Assembly: GCA_965242795.1 (NCBI GenBank)
Contig: OZ251505.1
Span: 248,001-312,000 of the forward strand
Reading direction: 5' to 3'
Origin: Bin18 sp965242795
GTDB lineage: Bacteria > Desulfobacterota > Binatia > Bin18
Length of the DNA: 64,000 nucleotides
The notes beneath the pieces are model-generated. The model was not told the origin of the DNA and made no database searches. It was given only the letters and a program-made list of their open reading frames with translations. Below are positions 62,040 through 64,000 of this stretch, piece by piece. The position numbers were made by a program, and so were the translations under genes. The stretch's first letter is position 1, and every line of letters begins with the position of its first letter.

Positions 62040-62951
62040 ATGGGCAAAGTCCGCACGCCGGATGGGACGAGGATGGCCGTGTGTTTCTGTTTCGATATCG
62101 ATGCCATGGCCTTGTGGCTGGGGTTCTTTCGCTCTCCCACCGCCAACCCGCTGTCGCGCGGCGAGTTCGGGCCGCGCGTGGCCATGCCGCGCATCTTGGA
62201 CATCCTGGACAAGTACGACATCAAGGCCACGTTCTTTACCCCCGGACACAGCGCGACGCTGTTCAGTGAGGTCGTGCAGGAGGCGCATCGCCGCGGCCAC
62301 GAAATCGCGGCGCACAGCATGTACCACCAGCCTTCGGAGGTCGGCTTGGCCATGAGCGGAGTCGAGCCGGCCTCGGCCGACAAGCAGCGCGCGTATCTCG
62401 AACAGCAGATCAAGGTGCTCGAAAAGACCGTCGGCGAACGGCCGATCGGGTTCCGCTCCCCGATCGGCGATTGGCTGGGCGAGCACGTCCCGCAGCATCT
62501 CATCGACCTGGGCTTCGTGTACGACAGCAGCTTGCAGGGCCACGATTTCCTGCCGTACCGGCTGCGCATCGGCGACAAAATTCAAACCGAAGAGCCGTTC
62601 GCGGTCACCTGGGGCGAACCTTCGCCGCTGCTCGAAATCCCGCTGCACTGGGACACGAACGACTTCGCCCAGTTCGAGTTCATGGGCTATTACCTCGATC
62701 CCAAGAACCCGTGGTTTTCGCCGGCGCCCTTCCACACCCCCTCGCAGTCCAAGGAAATTTTTACGTCGAGTTTCGACTATTGCTACGAGCACGTGCCGGG
62801 CGGCGTGTGGAACACGATTCTGCACCCGCAGTGCTGCGGACGCGACTTCAAGCCGGCGTGGCTCGAGAGCGTCATCCAACACGTCTATGCCAAGCCCGGC
62901 GTCTGGTTCACGACCATGCGCGAGGCGGCCGCGGCTTGGGAAGACGACTGA
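62040..62951 (+). CDS. polysaccharide deacetylase family protein, cytoplasmic
   Basis: 303 residues with no signal peptide. VAVCFCFDIDAMALWLG-type metal Asp pair, MPRILDILDKYDIKATFFTPG, HEIAAHSMYHQPSEVGL (His ligands), RPIGFRSPIGDW and TILHPQCCGRDF mark a CE4/PuuE-like barrel. It may act on an N-acyl or allantoin-type small molecule, not a polymer. AGGAGG precedes the ATG. It is followed at 90 bases by the M55 peptidase gene, a likely operon of D-amino-acid or peptide turnover. Confidence 0.88.
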   Translation: MGKVRTPDGTRMAVCFCFDIDAMALWLGFFRSPTANPLSRGEFGPRVAMPRILDILDKYDIKATFFTPGHSATLFSEVVQEAHRRGHEIAAHSMYHQPSEVGLAMSGVEPASADKQRAYLEQQIKVLEKTVGERPIGFRSPIGDWLGEHVPQHLIDLGFVYDSSLQGHDFLPYRLRIGDKIQTEEPFAVTWGEPSPLLEIPLHWDTNDFAQFEFMGYYLDPKNPWFSPAPFHTPSQSKEIFTSSFDYCYEHVPGGVWNTILHPQCCGRDFKPAWLESVIQHVYAKPGVWFTTMREAAAAWEDD

Positions 62952-63041
62952 CGTGGCAGCAGACGAGGCGGGTGAACCGGAACCGGACGCCGTGCTTCGG
63001 CATACAACGACCCGCCACGCTCCAGGCGCAAAGGAGGCCGT

Positions 63042-64000
63042 ATGCGCATCTTCATTTCGGTGGACATGGAAGGCATTTCCGGGGTGGAAACGGTCGAAGA
63101 GGTGTTCCAAGGTCTGCCCGGCTATCAGACGTTTCGGCAGATCATGGCGGGCGACGTCAACGCCGCGGTCCAGGGCGCCATAGAGGGCGGGGCGTCGGAC
63201 ATCGTGGTGTCGGATTCGCACGGCTACATGTGCAACATCCGTCCCAAAGACGTGCACCGGAAGGCGAAACTCAAGTCCGGCATGCAGCGCAACCTGTGCC
63301 AGTTCAAGGGCTTCAGTCCGGATTTCGACGGCGCGCTGTTCATCGGCTACCACTCCAAGGCCGGCACCAGCGACGGCATCCTCAGCCATACCTGGATTCC
63401 GGCGTTTCAGGACGTGCGGGTGAACGGACTATCGGTCGGCGAGTACGGATTGAACGGGTTTCTGGTGCACAGTTTCGGGGTCCCGGTGGTCATGCTGTCC
63501 GGAGACGACAAGACGGTGGAACAGGCGCGGCCGCTGCTCGGCGACATCGAATACGTCGAGGTCAAACAGTCGCTCGGCTATTTCAAGGGCCGCCACCTGC
63601 CGCTGCCCGAAAGCCACGCCCGGATTCGGGAGGGTGCCCGCCGCGCCGTACAAAAGCTCGCCGCGCACACCCCGCCGAGCCTGGACGTCACCCTCCCCGT
63701 CACCATCGAACTCGACCTGTCCCATCCGGCCAACAAGTTGGTGACCGAGATGGAACGCGAGAACCGGCGCTTCATAGACGACGATACGCCACAGGGCATG
63801 AGCGACGCCGACCTGGTCACGCACTATCCACCAACGCAGACTTCGGTCGAGCGCCGAGGCCCCGAGACGGTCGCGTACGTCTGCAACCGCTACGTCGATG
63901 CGTACAACACGCTCTTCACGATCATGACTCATTTCTACGAACGCGACATCGAATGGCTGATCGAAGAAGTCGCCAAGCCCGAAGAGTATCGCCGCAACTT
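63042..64000 (+). CDS. M55 family D-aminopeptidase (DppA-like), incomplete
   Basis: The first 319 residues are in the window and the frame runs off the end. MRIFISVDMEGISG gives the N-terminal Asp/Glu zinc ligands and SDSHGYMCNIRP the following His; GALFIGYHSKAGTSDGILSHTW contains further His ligands typical of DppA. VTIELDLSHPANKLVTEMER is in the C-terminal region. Members cut D-Ala-D-Ala and other D-peptides. AAGGAGG lies just upstream of the ATG. Together with the deacetylase and the D-aminoacylase-like gene at 39892 this suggests use of D-amino-acid compounds. Confidence 0.9.
   Translation, partial: MRIFISVDMEGISGVETVEEVFQGLPGYQTFRQIMAGDVNAAVQGAIEGGASDIVVSDSHGYMCNIRPKDVHRKAKLKSGMQRNLCQFKGFSPDFDGALFIGYHSKAGTSDGILSHTWIPAFQDVRVNGLSVGEYGLNGFLVHSFGVPVVMLSGDDKTVEQARPLLGDIEYVEVKQSLGYFKGRHLPLPESHARIREGARRAVQKLAAHTPPSLDVTLPVTIELDLSHPANKLVTEMERENRRFIDDDTPQGMSDADLVTHYPPTQTSVERRGPETVAYVCNRYVDAYNTLFTIMTHFYERDIEWLIEEVAKPEEYRRN

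Noticed and set aside
61947..63389. 480-codon frame on the minus strand over the deacetylase and peptidase genes
   Set aside because: Antisense to two proteins with clear active sites; its own sequence shows no family motif.

Overview
This is a GC-rich bacterial window (about 60-65% GC by eye) with dense coding on both strands. No rRNA or tRNA gene and no CRISPR array was found. The type II secretion genes run E-F-G-H-I-J-K-L-M-N-D, the order known from the Xanthomonas xps locus. With class I DAHP synthase, a PA0069-type radical SAM protein, a TonB receptor and many luciferase-like flavin enzymes, this suggests an uncultured Pseudomonadota or a close relative. The sequence does not fix the lineage further.

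Layout. 1-5920: mixed metabolism (luciferase-like oxidoreductase end, MOSC protein, enoyl-CoA hydratase, DAHP synthase, acyl-CoA dehydrogenase) with dispersed repeats. 5936-18506: a near-complete type II secretion operon on the minus strand. It is interrupted between gspI and gspJ by a gene for a Sec-exported protein with its own double hairpin terminator. 18735-21523: two sulfotransferase-like genes and a glycosyltransferase-like gene, one carrying a G9 tract. 21528-26446: hydrolase, flavin oxidoreductase, radical SAM protein and GST-like protein. 26647-28743: a DUF420 membrane protein and a glycosyltransferase-sulfotransferase fusion. 28801-31071: a SelD fusion protein. 31150-38554: a defence-type island (PstI-like restriction-modification, an AlbA/Schlafen-type protein with a duplicated C terminus, a DprA-like protein and a RecQ-phosphoribosyltransferase fusion). 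It abuts a remnant of a hydantoinase gene. 38913-41574: Rid protein, VOC protein and D-aminoacylase-like amidohydrolase. 41695-43415: an AT-richer HEPN plus ParA-like ATPase pair. 43553-64000: regulators, GST, TonB receptor, VOC proteins, two PIN-domain toxin-antitoxin pairs, polysaccharide deacetylases, MutM, three flavin/SDR enzymes, an Nramp-like transporter, a matrixin-type secreted metalloprotease with an exported partner, and the start of an M55 D-aminopeptidase.

Connections. The protein encoded inside the secretion operon and the metalloprotease 47 kb away share a roughly 110-residue four-cysteine C-terminal module (one copy and two copies). This makes the module a candidate type II sorting or surface-attachment domain, and it is the most interesting lead in the window. 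The RecQ-PRTase/DprA pair and the HEPN/ParA pair are candidate defence systems. The sulfotransferase and glycosyltransferase genes suggest a sulfated surface glycan, possibly phase-variable. Calls come from reading motifs; no database search was run.
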